DNA of 64,000 nt from contig NZ_JFFR01000002.1 of NCBI RefSeq assembly GCF_000695685.1, positions 1 to 64,000 on the forward strand. The letters run 5' to 3'. The position numbers and the translations under genes were made by a program. Origin of the DNA: Vibrio fortis (lineage in GTDB: Bacteria; Pseudomonadota; Gammaproteobacteria; Enterobacterales; Vibrionaceae). This document shows, piece by piece, positions 43,135-52,341 of this stretch; the stretch's first letter is position 1, and each line of letters opens with the position of its first letter. Under the pieces are notes generated by a model. That model made no database searches, had not been told where the DNA came from, and was given only the letters and a program-made list of their open reading frames with translations.

Positions 43135-45033
43135 CTACTTAAAGTTGTTGTTGGCTTGGTAACGGAACTTGAGGAAGTTCTGAGCGTTACTGAGAATCTG
43201 GAATGCATCTTTTAAGTTACGACGTTCAAAGTCCGATAGATTCTCTGGTTCGATGTTGTTATCCGGCTCGATGTTATTGTCAACGTCCAGAGCTTGATGT
43301 CGGATACGTACCATAGAGATAAATTCCATCGCATCTTTGAGATCCTGAGCTCGCCCTTTCGGCAAAATACCTGCATCAAGAATGTCGTCGAGACGCTCAA
43401 ATGAGTTTTTAGAGCGCGATGCGACCGCAAGAGAGTGAACACGGATTAAATCGGCCAGTGGCGCGGTACCGCGTCGTTTCAGGTTGATGGAGTTGTTATG
43501 GCGTCCATCTTTCTCCATCACGAAATCTTTAAAGAAACCAAGTGGCGGTGTGCGATTGAGTGCATTACGAGCCAAACACGCCAAGAATCGGTTGTTCTTG
43601 CGAGAACGTCGTACAATGAAACTATTGAGTTGTTCCGCCCACTTTAATCGGCCGTAAACACCATCAAGGTCGAAGAAGATAGAGGCGTTAAGTAGCGCTT
43701 TCGGGTTCGGATTATCAATCCAATCTGCGAAGCACTCCTCCCATTCCGTACGTGTCATGCGCCAAGTCGGGTTGGTCGCCATGATGTCACCTGTACAGTA
43801 GCTGTAACCACACTGATCTAAGCCGTCGCAGATGAACTTCGAGAATGCTTTAAAGTAAGCACCATGTTTTGCTTCGTCGTAAGTATCATCGAGAATAATC
43901 GCGTTATCTTGGTCTGTAACGAGTAATTGCTCATCGCGGCCCATAGAGCCCAAAGCAAGGAAGCAGTATGGAATTGGCGCGTTGCCCAACGTCTCCTCAG
44001 CGAGTTCAATAATGCGTTGCTTAAAGCTTCGGCCAATTACAGACATAGCACTGCCCACCATGTGAGCGTTCGCATCCTCGTTAACTAGGCGAACAAAGCT
44101 GTCTTTAACCTGTTCTGACAGGACTTTGAGATCTTCAATACTCTGCTGCTGGAAGATACTGCTCACCAGTAACAGCGAGTTTTGTGACTCGTAACGAACG
44201 ATGTCTGTCGCTTCAATAATACCTATTGGCTTTTTATCTTTGAGCACGGGTAGGTGATGAACGTTATAGCGCAGCATGGTGAGCATGGCTTCATAGACGT
44301 AGGCGTTGTGATCGAGAGAGATAACCTCTGCAGTCATTACGCTAGAAACCTCATCAGAAGGGTCTAAGCCTTCAGCGAGTACACGAGTACAGAGATCTCG
44401 GTCGGTAATGATACCGATAACCGGTGTTGAATCGTCTTCGTCATCTTCTACGATGTCAGGATCAATAATCAGCAGTGAAGAGACATTCTCTTCTGCCATC
44501 ATGGTCGCCGCTTGTTGAATAGTTCGCGAACGCTCGATCATTGGTGCGCTGCTGGTCAGCAGGGTCTTTACCTTTGAGGTGGTGAGATCGTTGGCATCAT
44601 TGTTGTTTGAGATGGCTTGGCGTAAGCGCGCGTTATCTTCAACCTCAACAAAGTCGGCAAACGAGTCGTAATTGTCGTAGAGCTCTTGAAAGATGGATTC
44701 TGGGATGCAGTAAAGCAGGGTATCTTCGATCGCTTTAACTGGGAAACGTACCTTGTTATTGGTCAGAAGGCCCATCTGACCAAACAGATCGCCTTGATCT
44801 AAACGGTTATAGAGTTCGCCTTTACGTCGGTAGACTTCCACCTCACCACTGCGTACCACATATAAGTCGTGGATTTGGTCGCCGAAGTGAATTATCGGTG
44901 TGTCCTGACGATAATAGGAAATTTCCACGCTGCTCGTGACTTTTGTAAGCATCTCTTCCGGTAATTCACTGAAAGGAGGGTATTGTGCGAGGAAATTTTG
45001 AATCTCTAATAACTCAGCATCCATAATGTTCAT
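43135..45033 (-). CDS. cNMP-binding, CBS-pair and DUF294 nucleotidyltransferase-like protein
   Basis: This 632-residue cytoplasmic protein has a cyclic-nucleotide-binding-like domain (about residues 15-135: IIHFGDQIHDLYVVRSGEVE, GDLFGQMGLL). A CBS pair (about 155-280: GIITDRDLCTRVLAEGLDPS, HHLPVLKDKKPIGIIEATDI) and a DUF294 nucleotidyltransferase-like domain (LGSMGRDEQLLVTDQDNAII, about 370-390) follow, then a DUF294 C-terminal helical domain. It probably senses nucleotides and modifies or binds a partner. An alternative start is the ATG at 45024, which has the better-placed GGA. It is in an operon with the exonuclease. Confidence 0.85.
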   Translation of the reverse strand: MNIMDAELLEIQNFLAQYPPFSELPEEMLTKVTSSVEISYYRQDTPIIHFGDQIHDLYVVRSGEVEVYRRKGELYNRLDQGDLFGQMGLLTNNKVRFPVKAIEDTLLYCIPESIFQELYDNYDSFADFVEVEDNARLRQAISNNNDANDLTTSKVKTLLTSSAPMIERSRTIQQAATMMAEENVSSLLIIDPDIVEDDEDDSTPVIGIITDRDLCTRVLAEGLDPSDEVSSVMTAEVISLDHNAYVYEAMLTMLRYNVHHLPVLKDKKPIGIIEATDIVRYESQNSLLLVSSIFQQQSIEDLKVLSEQVKDSFVRLVNEDANAHMVGSAMSVIGRSFKQRIIELAEETLGNAPIPYCFLALGSMGRDEQLLVTDQDNAIILDDTYDEAKHGAYFKAFSKFICDGLDQCGYSYCTGDIMATNPTWRMTRTEWEECFADWIDNPNPKALLNASIFFDLDGVYGRLKWAEQLNSFIVRRSRKNNRFLACLARNALNRTPPLGFFKDFVMEKDGRHNNSINLKRRGTAPLADLIRVHSLAVASRSKNSFERLDDILDAGILPKGRAQDLKDAMEFISMVRIRHQALDVDNNIEPDNNIEPENLSDFERRNLKDAFQILSNAQNFLKFRYQANNNFK

Positions 45034-45173
45034 CCGTAAGTTAATATGAATTCATGGTACATCATTTGATAATAATTTGCCGGGACAAATCATTCTGTGA
45101 GGTAAAACCTTTTTAAAGTCTGATGGATAGACTAACCTTTGATAAAAAGAAGACAGTGTTAAGGAAGAGTTAA

Positions 45174-45815
45174 ATGTCGATATGGAAGCTGGGCTTAATC
45201 TCTGTATGTACTGCTTTCTCAGTAGGGGCTATGGCCCAAGATAATGAGCCAACAATTCTTGATTATAATTATGTCACCGCTTCGGTTTATTCAGGCAGTC
45301 TAAATGCAGATGCAGGCGGCAATAACAATGCTTCTGTGTTTGGATTGGGTGTTAGCTATGAAATGACAGATGAGTGGTTGCTTATTGGTGATTACACCGC
45401 GCGCTTTATTCATCCAGATGAGAGTACGACTCGAATCGATACTCTGATGGGCGGCGCGGGCTATCGTTTCAATATCCGTAAAGATCTCGATATCGTGGCA
45501 TCCTATTTGTTGGGGATAACCAAGGGTGAAATTGAGCTCAATTCAAATAACCAGACGCTCGAGTCGGATACCGAATTTATCCATGGTGGTAAGGTCGAGT
45601 TGAATTATGGTTTCGCGAAACGATGGATTGCCAACGGTAGTATCCAAGCGAATAGAAGTGATCTGTTTGATGAAGAAGTTTACCACTTAGGTTTACGCTA
45701 CAAGGTTACGTCTAAGTTCTCTATTGAGGGGGCGTACCAGCACCGAGACGGCGAAGGTGATAACGGCGGAGAGCGAACTAACGAGTTAGGTTTAGAGTTT
45801 AGATTAGAGTATTAA
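45174..45815 (+). CDS. Outer-membrane beta-barrel protein, unknown function
   Basis: This 213-residue protein has a signal peptide (KLGLISVCTAFSVGAMAQ), a series of amphipathic strands with Gly-aromatic patterns (LMGGAGYRFNIRKDLDIVAS) and a C-terminal LEFRLEY barrel-assembly signal. It resembles OmpA-like or OprF-type 8-stranded barrels without a peptidoglycan domain. AAGGAAGAG precedes the ATG. It is monocistronic. The exact family is not identified. Confidence 0.7.
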   Translation: MSIWKLGLISVCTAFSVGAMAQDNEPTILDYNYVTASVYSGSLNADAGGNNNASVFGLGVSYEMTDEWLLIGDYTARFIHPDESTTRIDTLMGGAGYRFNIRKDLDIVASYLLGITKGEIELNSNNQTLESDTEFIHGGKVELNYGFAKRWIANGSIQANRSDLFDEEVYHLGLRYKVTSKFSIEGAYQHRDGEGDNGGERTNELGLEFRLEY

Positions 45816-45871
45816 CAGTTTTGATAAGTTTCAAAAATAACCGTTAAGGCCGCTAAAAGTGTCGAAATAAT

Positions 45872-45900
45872 AAAAAGCCAGCATATACGCTGGCTTTTTT
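45872..45900. terminator. Bidirectional terminator before aspC
   Basis: AAAAAGCCAGC (45872-45882) and GCTGGCTTTTT (45889-45899) with a 6-nt loop, between converging genes. Confidence 0.9.
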
Positions 45901-45921
45901 AATACTTAAAAGGGCTAAAGC

Positions 45922-47112
45922 TTATAGTACTGCAGCGATGCCTTTACATAGAGGTAGCATGTTTGACTTAGTCATGCCTGCAACACTGATACGGCCAGAG
46001 CCTACGATGTAGATAGCAAACTCTTCTTTCAGGCGAGTTACTTGCTCTTTAGTTAGACCAGAGAAAGAGAACATGCCGTTTTGACGTTCGATGAACGTGA
46101 AGTCTGCATCAACGCCTTGCTCTTTCAGAGTTGCAACGAACAGTTCGCGCATCTCTTGGATACGGTCACGCATTTCAGCTACTTCTGCTTCCCATTCTGC
46201 ACGCAACTCAGCGTCGCCTAGGATGTGCGTAACAACAGCACTACCGTGCGCTGGTGGGTTAGAGTAGATAGAACGGATGATGCTCTTAACTTGAGAGAAT
46301 GCAGTGTTTGCAACGTCTGCTGATTCAGCTACTAGCGTGAATGCACCAACACGCTCGTTGTATAGACCAAAGTTCTTAGAGAATGAGCTTGCGACTAGGA
46401 TCTCTTTGTTGTACTTAGCGAAAGTACGCAGGCCTGCAGCATCTTCTTCAACGCCTTTTGCAAAACCTTGGTAAGCAAAGTCGAATAGTGGAAGAAGCTT
46501 CTTCTCAGCAACTAGCTTAGCCAGTACTTCCCACTCTTCCGCTGTTGGATCGATACCAGTTGGGTTGTGACAGCAGCCGTGCAGTAGAACGATATCGCCT
46601 TCAGATGCTTTCTCTAGGTCAGCAACCATGCCTGCGAAGTCTTTGTCTTTAGTCTCAGCGTTGTAGTAGCTGTATTGAGCTGTTTCAATACCTGCCGCAG
46701 AGAATACGCCATTGTGGTTTGCCCATGTTGGGTTGCTGATCCAGATCTTCACGTCGCCAAGTTGACGTTTAATGAATTCGCCAGCAACACGTAGAGCACC
46801 TGTACCACCTGGAGCTTGTGCTGTTTTTGCACGTTGAGCAGTAACGATTTCAGCGTCTGCGCCGAATAGCAGCTTCTGTACCGCTAGGCCGTATTCCGCA
46901 GTACCTTCAATTGTTAGGTAAGATTTAGTTTTCTCGTTTTCTAGAAGAGCTGCTTCCGCTTTTTTAACGGTAGCTAGAACTGGCGTTTGGCCATCTTCGT
47001 TTTTGTAAATACCAACACCAAGGTTGATTTTTTCTGCACGAGCGTCTTTTTTAAACTCTTCGGTCAGGCCAAGAATAGGGTCTGCTGGTGCTGCGAGTAC
47101 TTTTTCAAACAT
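45922..47112 (-). CDS. Aromatic/aspartate aminotransferase (AspC/TyrB family)
   Basis: This 396-residue class I aminotransferase has exactly the length of E. coli Asp[21 protein letters not shown], the [14 protein letters not shown] substrate loop, the Schiff-base Lys in [17 protein letters not shown], and the C-terminal Arg in [10 protein letters not shown] are all family hallmarks. It interconverts aspartate and oxaloacetate and may also act on aromatic amino acids. The start at 47112 is chosen by homology; the in-frame start at 47130 adds MTWMKI. Confidence 0.92.
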   Translation of the reverse strand: MFEKVLAAPADPILGLTEEFKKDARAEKINLGVGIYKNEDGQTPVLATVKKAEAALLENEKTKSYLTIEGTAEYGLAVQKLLFGADAEIVTAQRAKTAQAPGGTGALRVAGEFIKRQLGDVKIWISNPTWANHNGVFSAAGIETAQYSYYNAETKDKDFAGMVADLEKASEGDIVLLHGCCHNPTGIDPTAEEWEVLAKLVAEKKLLPLFDFAYQGFAKGVEEDAAGLRTFAKYNKEILVASSFSKNFGLYNERVGAFTLVAESADVANTAFSQVKSIIRSIYSNPPAHGSAVVTHILGDAELRAEWEAEVAEMRDRIQEMRELFVATLKEQGVDADFTFIERQNGMFSFSGLTKEQVTRLKEEFAIYIVGSGRISVAGMTKSNMLPLCKGIAAVL

Positions 47113-47258
47113 AATCTTCATCCATGTCAATTGAGAGGGGATAGTATCTAGTGGTATTTATACCTGTATGAAATTTTGAAGACAATATGAATTGGGAAGA
47201 AAGCGGAAAAAAAATCTATTTCGATGGAATTTATGAGTAAAGCTCGAATATATCTAAT

Positions 47259-47289
47259 AAAACACCCTACGGATAAACCAATAGGGTGT
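47259..47289 (-). terminator. Terminator of the HD-GYP gene
   Basis: ACACCCTA (47262-47269) and TAGGGTGT (47282-47289) with a 12-nt loop and TTTT on the - strand, 26 bp after the stop. Confidence 0.65.
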
Positions 47290-47314
47290 AAGAAGTTAGC
47301 GAGTTTTATATCAG

Positions 47315-48820
47315 CTACGCAGGCTGTAAAGTCAGGTTTTCTCGTTCGAGTTCGCTGATGTCGTGTTTGCCATCTTTGTGTGTTGCGGCAATCTCGACAA
47401 ATTGATGTTCTACCGCCAAGAAAGCTTCTACAACCTCAGGGTCAAAGTGCTGACCTTTACCTTCAATAATGATCTCTTTGGCTTTGTCGTGGCTAAAAGC
47501 GGGTTTGTATACACGTTTCGATATCAAGGCGTCGTATACATCAGCCAACGCCATTAAGCGACCAGACAGTGGAATGTCTTCACCCGCCAATTGATTCGGA
47601 TAACCTTGACCGTTCCACTTTTCGTGGTGAGTCAGCGATATCTCTTTAGCTACTCTTAGGAATGAGCTACTACCCAGTTGACCTTCGGCAATAGACAGCG
47701 CCTCAGCACCAATCTCTGGGTGCTTTTTCATGATATCGAACTCTTCATCTGTCAATTTACCTGGTTTGAGCAGTACATTGTCAGGAACACCCACCTTGCC
47801 GACATCATGCAGTGGTGCCGATTTGTAGAGCAGTTCAATGTATTCAGGTGTGAGCAATGATGAGTGTTTTGGCGAGAGGCTCATTTGCTCCGCCAATGCT
47901 TTTACGTACTCCTGCGTTCGTAAAATATGAGCGCCAGTTTCGTTGTCACGAGATTCCGCTAGGGCAGACAAGCTGACGATTGCCACGTCACGGGTCGTTT
48001 TGACCTCTCGCTGAATGGATTGCAGGCTATCAAGCATGTTATTGGTCAATGATGCCATCGAGCCAAGTTCATCGTGATTGAATACAGGCAGACGAGATTG
48101 AATGTTCCCTTTAGTTACTTCAACCAGTGCGCATTCATGACTGAGCAGAATTTTCTTAATCAGTTTGCTCCACATCGTCATGATCACCACGGCATAACCA
48201 CCTAAAACCAAGGATAAGTAAGCAAACTCTTTCATTATGCTGATTTTGCCCGTACCGTCTAAGATGCGGTCTGGATTGTGTTCAAGCCAAAATACGTCTT
48301 TGATTGCGACCATACTTAGCATCAGGGTCAATGATGTTAGCAGTACCATCACCAAGCCTATCAGTTGCTTAACCAAAGACTGGCGAACACCATTAAGTTG
48401 AACGTTGCTGACACCTTGTTCATGGTAGGTATCCATCTGCTTGAGCTTGGAGTCGAGCTCTAGAATGCTACCCGTAAAGAATCCAAATAGCGCCAACCCG
48501 AATAGAACCTTCAGGTTGCTATCTAGGGGAAATTCGTAACTTAGGTTGTAATAGGTCGCGAGTGGGATACTAATCGCGAAAAATAGACTCGTATCTAGTT
48601 TGATGTATTGCCCTTGTTGGTAAACAGACCAACGAGGAGCAATGAAAAAACGAATAACAAACAGAATAGCAAACACTATGCTGACGTGAGTGATCGTTTC
48701 CATAGCCGTTAATGTTTCTAACATCGGACAAACTCGACTGCCATATGTCCCAAAAAGAACACCGGCGAGAACGTACAACTTGGCGGTTAGATTGGTATTG
48801 TGGTGTGAAGAATCCATCAA
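47315..48820 (-). CDS. Membrane-bound HD-GYP domain phosphodiesterase
   Basis: This 501-residue protein has about five to six hydrophobic N-terminal segments (up to about residue 235), a HAMP-like linker (EVTKGNIQSRLPVFNHDELGS) and a C-terminal HD-GYP domain (about 285-470). The HD pair is in APLHDVGKVGVPD, the GYP motif in HHEKWNGQGYPN, and LADVYDAL is present. The family hydrolyses c-di-GMP or related dinucleotides. It could counter the GGDEF enzyme at 40343. It is monocistronic. Confidence 0.87.
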   Translation of the reverse strand: MMDSSHHNTNLTAKLYVLAGVLFGTYGSRVCPMLETLTAMETITHVSIVFAILFVIRFFIAPRWSVYQQGQYIKLDTSLFFAISIPLATYYNLSYEFPLDSNLKVLFGLALFGFFTGSILELDSKLKQMDTYHEQGVSNVQLNGVRQSLVKQLIGLVMVLLTSLTLMLSMVAIKDVFWLEHNPDRILDGTGKISIMKEFAYLSLVLGGYAVVIMTMWSKLIKKILLSHECALVEVTKGNIQSRLPVFNHDELGSMASLTNNMLDSLQSIQREVKTTRDVAIVSLSALAESRDNETGAHILRTQEYVKALAEQMSLSPKHSSLLTPEYIELLYKSAPLHDVGKVGVPDNVLLKPGKLTDEEFDIMKKHPEIGAEALSIAEGQLGSSSFLRVAKEISLTHHEKWNGQGYPNQLAGEDIPLSGRLMALADVYDALISKRVYKPAFSHDKAKEIIIEGKGQHFDPEVVEAFLAVEHQFVEIAATHKDGKHDISELERENLTLQPA

Positions 48821-49014
48821 TTAATCCTTGTTATTATCCTAGTCTGCTTCCAATGACTTATTAGTAGAACGAGACAGGCTAAAAAATATTTCTTCTGTAT
48901 GGATTTTGATAATTCTATCGGTGAGAAAGAGCAATTGATATAACTAAGTGAAAGCTTTTATAGAATTGTTAAGTGTAGCGTTTGTCTGGGAGATGTTATT
49001 GGTAGAGGAAATTG

Positions 49015-49046
49015 GGTTCACTGACTTCTCTAACAGTCAGTGAACC
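49015..49046 (-). terminator. Inverted repeat downstream of the 49056 gene
   Basis: GGTTCACTGAC (49015-49025) and GTCAGTGAACC (49036-49046) form a perfect 11-bp stem with a 10-nt loop. There is no T run, so it may be a 3' stabiliser or a weak terminator. Confidence 0.45.
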
Positions 49047-49055
49047 ATGGAAGCG

Positions 49056-49355
49056 TTATTTCTTAAGGTGAATTTCTGCTTCAACCGAACCCGCTTCGAT
49101 TTCTGGGTGTGAAGCAAGCTTGTCCGCTGCCCACTGGTTGATGTGTTTTAGAATGGCCGATACGGCATGTTTTTGAGTAGCTGGCTGATCATCAACAACA
49201 TCGAGTTTCTCTTTTGGATGTGAGCCAGTTGCGTCTTCAGCAATGTGTAGCCAATCTGGGTGCCAGTAGTAAGGTTGTCCACTTGGCGCTGTCCAACTGT
49301 GGACACCATTTGATTCACCTTTGTACTCTAAGTGTTCTGCTTCTATCTTTTTCAT
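49056..49355 (-). CDS. Small conserved-looking hypothetical protein
   Basis: This 99-residue cytoplasmic protein has no signal or membrane segment. A Trp/Tyr/His-rich block (HSWTAPSGQPYYWHPDWLHI, residues 19-38) resembles a short WW-like or substrate-binding motif. An acidic, helical C-terminus follows. I do not recognise the family. It has a promoter-sized region upstream and a hairpin downstream, which supports a real gene. No operon partner. Confidence 0.55.
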   Translation of the reverse strand: MKKIEAEHLEYKGESNGVHSWTAPSGQPYYWHPDWLHIAEDATGSHPKEKLDVVDDQPATQKHAVSAILKHINQWAADKLASHPEIEAGSVEAEIHLKK

Positions 49356-49566
49356 TATGGTCTCGCATTATTATTGTGAACATCTGTATAAGTTTAGAGC
49401 GATATGAATATCTCGCTATGCATCAAAGTTAGCAGAGCAGCTCATTAGTTCTGTGAAGTTTTTCACACAATTATATAAATGACGCTTAATCAGTGGGATA
49501 GCTATAATCTAAGCCCATGTTAATGCTAGAGTATTGGGTTTATTGATTCTTTAGGTAGTAAAACTT

Positions 49567-50973
49567 ATGGCACGTTACGAAGAGCTGGCAAAGGATATTC
49601 GCACACAGATAGCCAACAATACTTGGCGATCTGGCGAAAAGATCCCGTCTGTTCGTATGAGCTGCCGTAACTATAAGGTCAGCAACAGCACGGTTCTTCA
49701 GGCGTACCAACTGTTAGAAAGCGAAGGCTGGATCATTGCCAAGCCTCAATCTGGCTACTTTGTTGCACCTAAAATCGAGAGCTTGGTGACGTTACCTGAA
49801 GTATCAGAACCCAAACGTGCGATCAACGATAGGTTATTCGACTTTTTGACCTCTAGCTCTGCTGAAGGAGTGGTGCCTTTTGGTTCTGCTTTCCCTGACC
49901 CGGACCTGTTCCCACTTCCAGTTTTGACAAGAAATCTTGCTAGTGCAGGGCGTAAGATGACGGGGGCGAGTGTTATCAATAACCTTCCTCCCGGGAGTGA
50001 ATCTTTAAGGCGTCAAATCGCCCAGCGTTATCTACAGCAAGGAATTGTCGTTAGTCATCAAGATATTGTGATCACGTCTGGCGCTATGGAAGCCCTAAAT
50101 CTTAGTCTACAAACGGTGACCAAACCGGGTGACACAGTAGTTATAGAAGCGCCAGCGTTTTATGGCGCGCTGCAAGCTGTGGAGAGGCTCGGATTGAACG
50201 CAGTAGAGGTAGAGGTTTGCCCTAAGGATGGATTGAACATCACTGCGTTTAAACAAGCGTTGATTGATCATGATGTCAAAGCGTGTTGGTTGATGACAAC
50301 ATTCCAAAACCCGACCGGAACCTGCCTGTCAGATAAGAGCAAAACAGAACTGGTAGCTATCGCTCGTGAACATCAAGCTTTGATCATCGAAGATGACGTT
50401 TATGCTGACCTCTATTACGAAGGCGAGAAACCTAAGCCGCTTAAAGCTTACGATACTAACGACTCGGTGTTGTTGTGTGGTTCCTATTCGAAGAGTTTGT
50501 GTCCCGGCTATCGAGTGGGTTGGGTAGTCAATGCTCGTTATCATAACCAAATCCAAAAACAGCAGCTTCTATCCACGCTATCGAGCAGTGCTCCGGTACA
50601 GCTGGGGGTTGCACATTTCTTGACTCATGAAAGCTACGATAATCACCTGCGGAAACTACGTAAGCACCTACAATCGAGGAAGCAAGAGTTTATCGAGGCA
50701 GTAACAGAGTATTTCCCTATATCAATTGAACTAGAAGAGCCGCAGGGTGGCTACTTTATTTGGATTCGTTTCCCTGAGTCATTCGACAGCCATAAGCTGT
50801 ATAAGCAAGCAATGGAGAAGGGGATTAGTATCGCTTCGGGTGACCTGTTCAGCGAGAGTGATATGGTCTCTCACGCGATTCGACTTAACTTCTCTCATGA
50901 GCTGACTCAAGAGCGCCGTTCTGCGTTGAAAACGGTGGGCCAGCTCGCTCACCAACTGTTGCGTCAGTCATAA
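49567..50973 (+). CDS. MocR-type regulator: GntR helix-turn-helix fused to class I aminotransferase domain
   Basis: This 468-residue protein has a winged helix at residues 1-70 (GEKIPSVRMSCRNYKVSNST) and then an aminotransferase-fold domain. The PLP Lys is in CGSYSKSLCPGYRVGW, with TFQNPTGTCLS and IIEDDVYADLYYEG also present. MocR proteins bind PLP or an amino-acid adduct and usually activate or repress adjacent genes. It resembles YdcR. A 13-bp direct repeat lies just downstream, before a small membrane protein gene, which is therefore a possible target. Confidence 0.87.
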   Translation: MARYEELAKDIRTQIANNTWRSGEKIPSVRMSCRNYKVSNSTVLQAYQLLESEGWIIAKPQSGYFVAPKIESLVTLPEVSEPKRAINDRLFDFLTSSSAEGVVPFGSAFPDPDLFPLPVLTRNLASAGRKMTGASVINNLPPGSESLRRQIAQRYLQQGIVVSHQDIVITSGAMEALNLSLQTVTKPGDTVVIEAPAFYGALQAVERLGLNAVEVEVCPKDGLNITAFKQALIDHDVKACWLMTTFQNPTGTCLSDKSKTELVAIAREHQALIIEDDVYADLYYEGEKPKPLKAYDTNDSVLLCGSYSKSLCPGYRVGWVVNARYHNQIQKQQLLSTLSSSAPVQLGVAHFLTHESYDNHLRKLRKHLQSRKQEFIEAVTEYFPISIELEEPQGGYFIWIRFPESFDSHKLYKQAMEKGISIASGDLFSESDMVSHAIRLNFSHELTQERRSALKTVGQLAHQLLRQS

Positions 50974-50987
50974 ACCTCAACATTAAA

Positions 50988-51024
50988 AACTGTACGCCTT
51001 GAATCAGGCATAACTGTACGCCTT
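50988..51024. promoter_or_regulatory. 13-bp direct repeat upstream of the small membrane protein gene
   Basis: AACTGTACGCCTT occurs at 50988-51000 and again at 51012-51024, spaced 24 bp start to start (close to two helical turns). It lies between the MocR-type regulator and the gene at 51080. MocR proteins typically bind direct repeats. Confidence 0.45.
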
Positions 51025-51079
51025 TCAATAAGATAATCTGTGTTTGAATAACGGTAGACCAAATATTGGAGAAACCGTT

Positions 51080-51286
51080 ATGTTGAAATCACCTGCTGGA
51101 AATGAAATCAAACTTATCCTAGTCGCTATTGTATGTGCGGTACTGTTGATTTTCGGCCATGTGTTGTTGGCAAAAGCATTTGCTGATATGGCATGGACTG
51201 AATACACCACAGCTGCTATTCCATTTGTTCTATTTGGTATCTGTGCGCTGGCGATTCGTTACGCAGAAAAACAAGAAGAATCCTAA
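51080..51286 (+). CDS. Small inner-membrane protein, two membrane segments
   Basis: This 68-residue protein has two hydrophobic segments (LILVAIVCAVLLIFGHVLLA and AAIPFVLFGICALAIRYA) and a short charged C-terminus. ATG at 51080 has GGAG 8-9 nt upstream; the in-frame TTG at 51044 lacks one. The family is not recognised. It is close downstream of a MocR-type regulator (106 bp), with a direct repeat in between. Confidence 0.6.
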   Translation: MLKSPAGNEIKLILVAIVCAVLLIFGHVLLAKAFADMAWTEYTTAAIPFVLFGICALAIRYAEKQEES

Positions 51287-51640
51287 CCGATTATCAATGA
51301 CAGCTTTCTACTAAGGAGTAGGGAAGGAAAAATCTATTTCTTACTCCTTATCAAATTGGCTTGTCCAACTCATTACCACTCATTATTCGTCCTCACCAAA
51401 TATATTCCCCCTGTCAAATGTAAGCCCGAGTAAGTACTTTCTCAAAAATTGTTAGTCATAGCCAAAATGTTGACCCCACTCTAAAGCTATTAATAAATTG
51501 ATCAGCGAATAAACCTTGTTGTATTTATGTCAATTATTGGTCGTGCGCAAATTAGCAAACAGGTTGATGTGCTTACAGTGTCTTACATCATATTAATATC
51601 TCTCTCATACAATCGTATTGTTCAGTTGAGAGGAATAAAT
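51287..51640. other. Intergenic region before the secreted protein/protease operon
   Basis: This stretch is AT-rich. TAAGGAGTA (51312-51320) and TACTCCTTA (51342-51350) can pair and may mark the end of the preceding transcript, but no T run follows. The remainder presumably holds the promoter of the 51641 operon; I see no clear operator. Confidence 0.4.
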
Positions 51641-52339
51641 ATGAATAAAATGAGTGTATTAGCAATCGGGCTGGTGGCGAGTTTTGCTCACAGTAGTGAA
51701 CTTGTCGTTGACCTAAACGACTTATCGAATGTCACTGAGGTAGAAAGCCACGGATTGACATTGATAAGTGAATTTCATGGTTATGAGCTTGATGAAGGCC
51801 GTTATCGCTATGCGAACGACGTTGACCTTGATGGCTTAGATTGGTCTTTTTGGTACGGTGAGCATCAACATATAGCAAAGCCTGAAGTCAGCTATATCTC
51901 AAACGTGCGTGAAACAGGCAACTTAGAAAAAGTAAAAAACGGTACTACTAAGAATGCTATCGGCAACCGTTATTACTGGGATGGAGGAAGCTCGCTAGAT
52001 TACAGTGACCAATTGGCAGACTCTGCAATTATTCATGGCAATGGTGGTTACGAGTTTACGGTAACTCCAGGAAAAGAGGGCGAGTTTGTTGTTGAGCTTT
52101 ATACACACAATTGGTTGTCATCGTCCGATGTCACTGCTTGCCTCAAAAATCAATGTACAACTGTTCAGAACGACATCTCTTTCCACATGACCAGCGTGAA
52201 GAACACAATCCGCTTCCAATCTACATCGCCAGATGACCAACTGGTCGTAACCTATAGCCGTAGCCCGAGACAGTTCGATTTTGAACAAGATAAGGGGTAT
52301 CACGCATTAGAAGCTATCCAGTTTATGGAGGTACGATAA
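51641..52339 (+). CDS. Secreted protein of unknown function, partner of the adjacent protease
   Basis: This 232-residue protein has a signal peptide (KMSVLAIGLVASFAHSSE) and a beta-rich mature domain. There are two cysteines close together (ACLKNQC) that could form a disulfide. The start at 51641 follows AGAGGA by 7 nt; in-frame extensions upstream lack ribosome-binding sites. It ends 2 bp before the protease gene, so the two are coexpressed. It could be a protease inhibitor, chaperone, substrate-binding partner or independent secreted protein; sequence alone does not decide. Confidence 0.65.
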   Translation: MNKMSVLAIGLVASFAHSSELVVDLNDLSNVTEVESHGLTLISEFHGYELDEGRYRYANDVDLDGLDWSFWYGEHQHIAKPEVSYISNVRETGNLEKVKNGTTKNAIGNRYYWDGGSSLDYSDQLADSAIIHGNGGYEFTVTPGKEGEFVVELYTHNWLSSSDVTACLKNQCTTVQNDISFHMTSVKNTIRFQSTSPDDQLVVTYSRSPRQFDFEQDKGYHALEAIQFMEVR

Positions 52340-52341
52340 TC

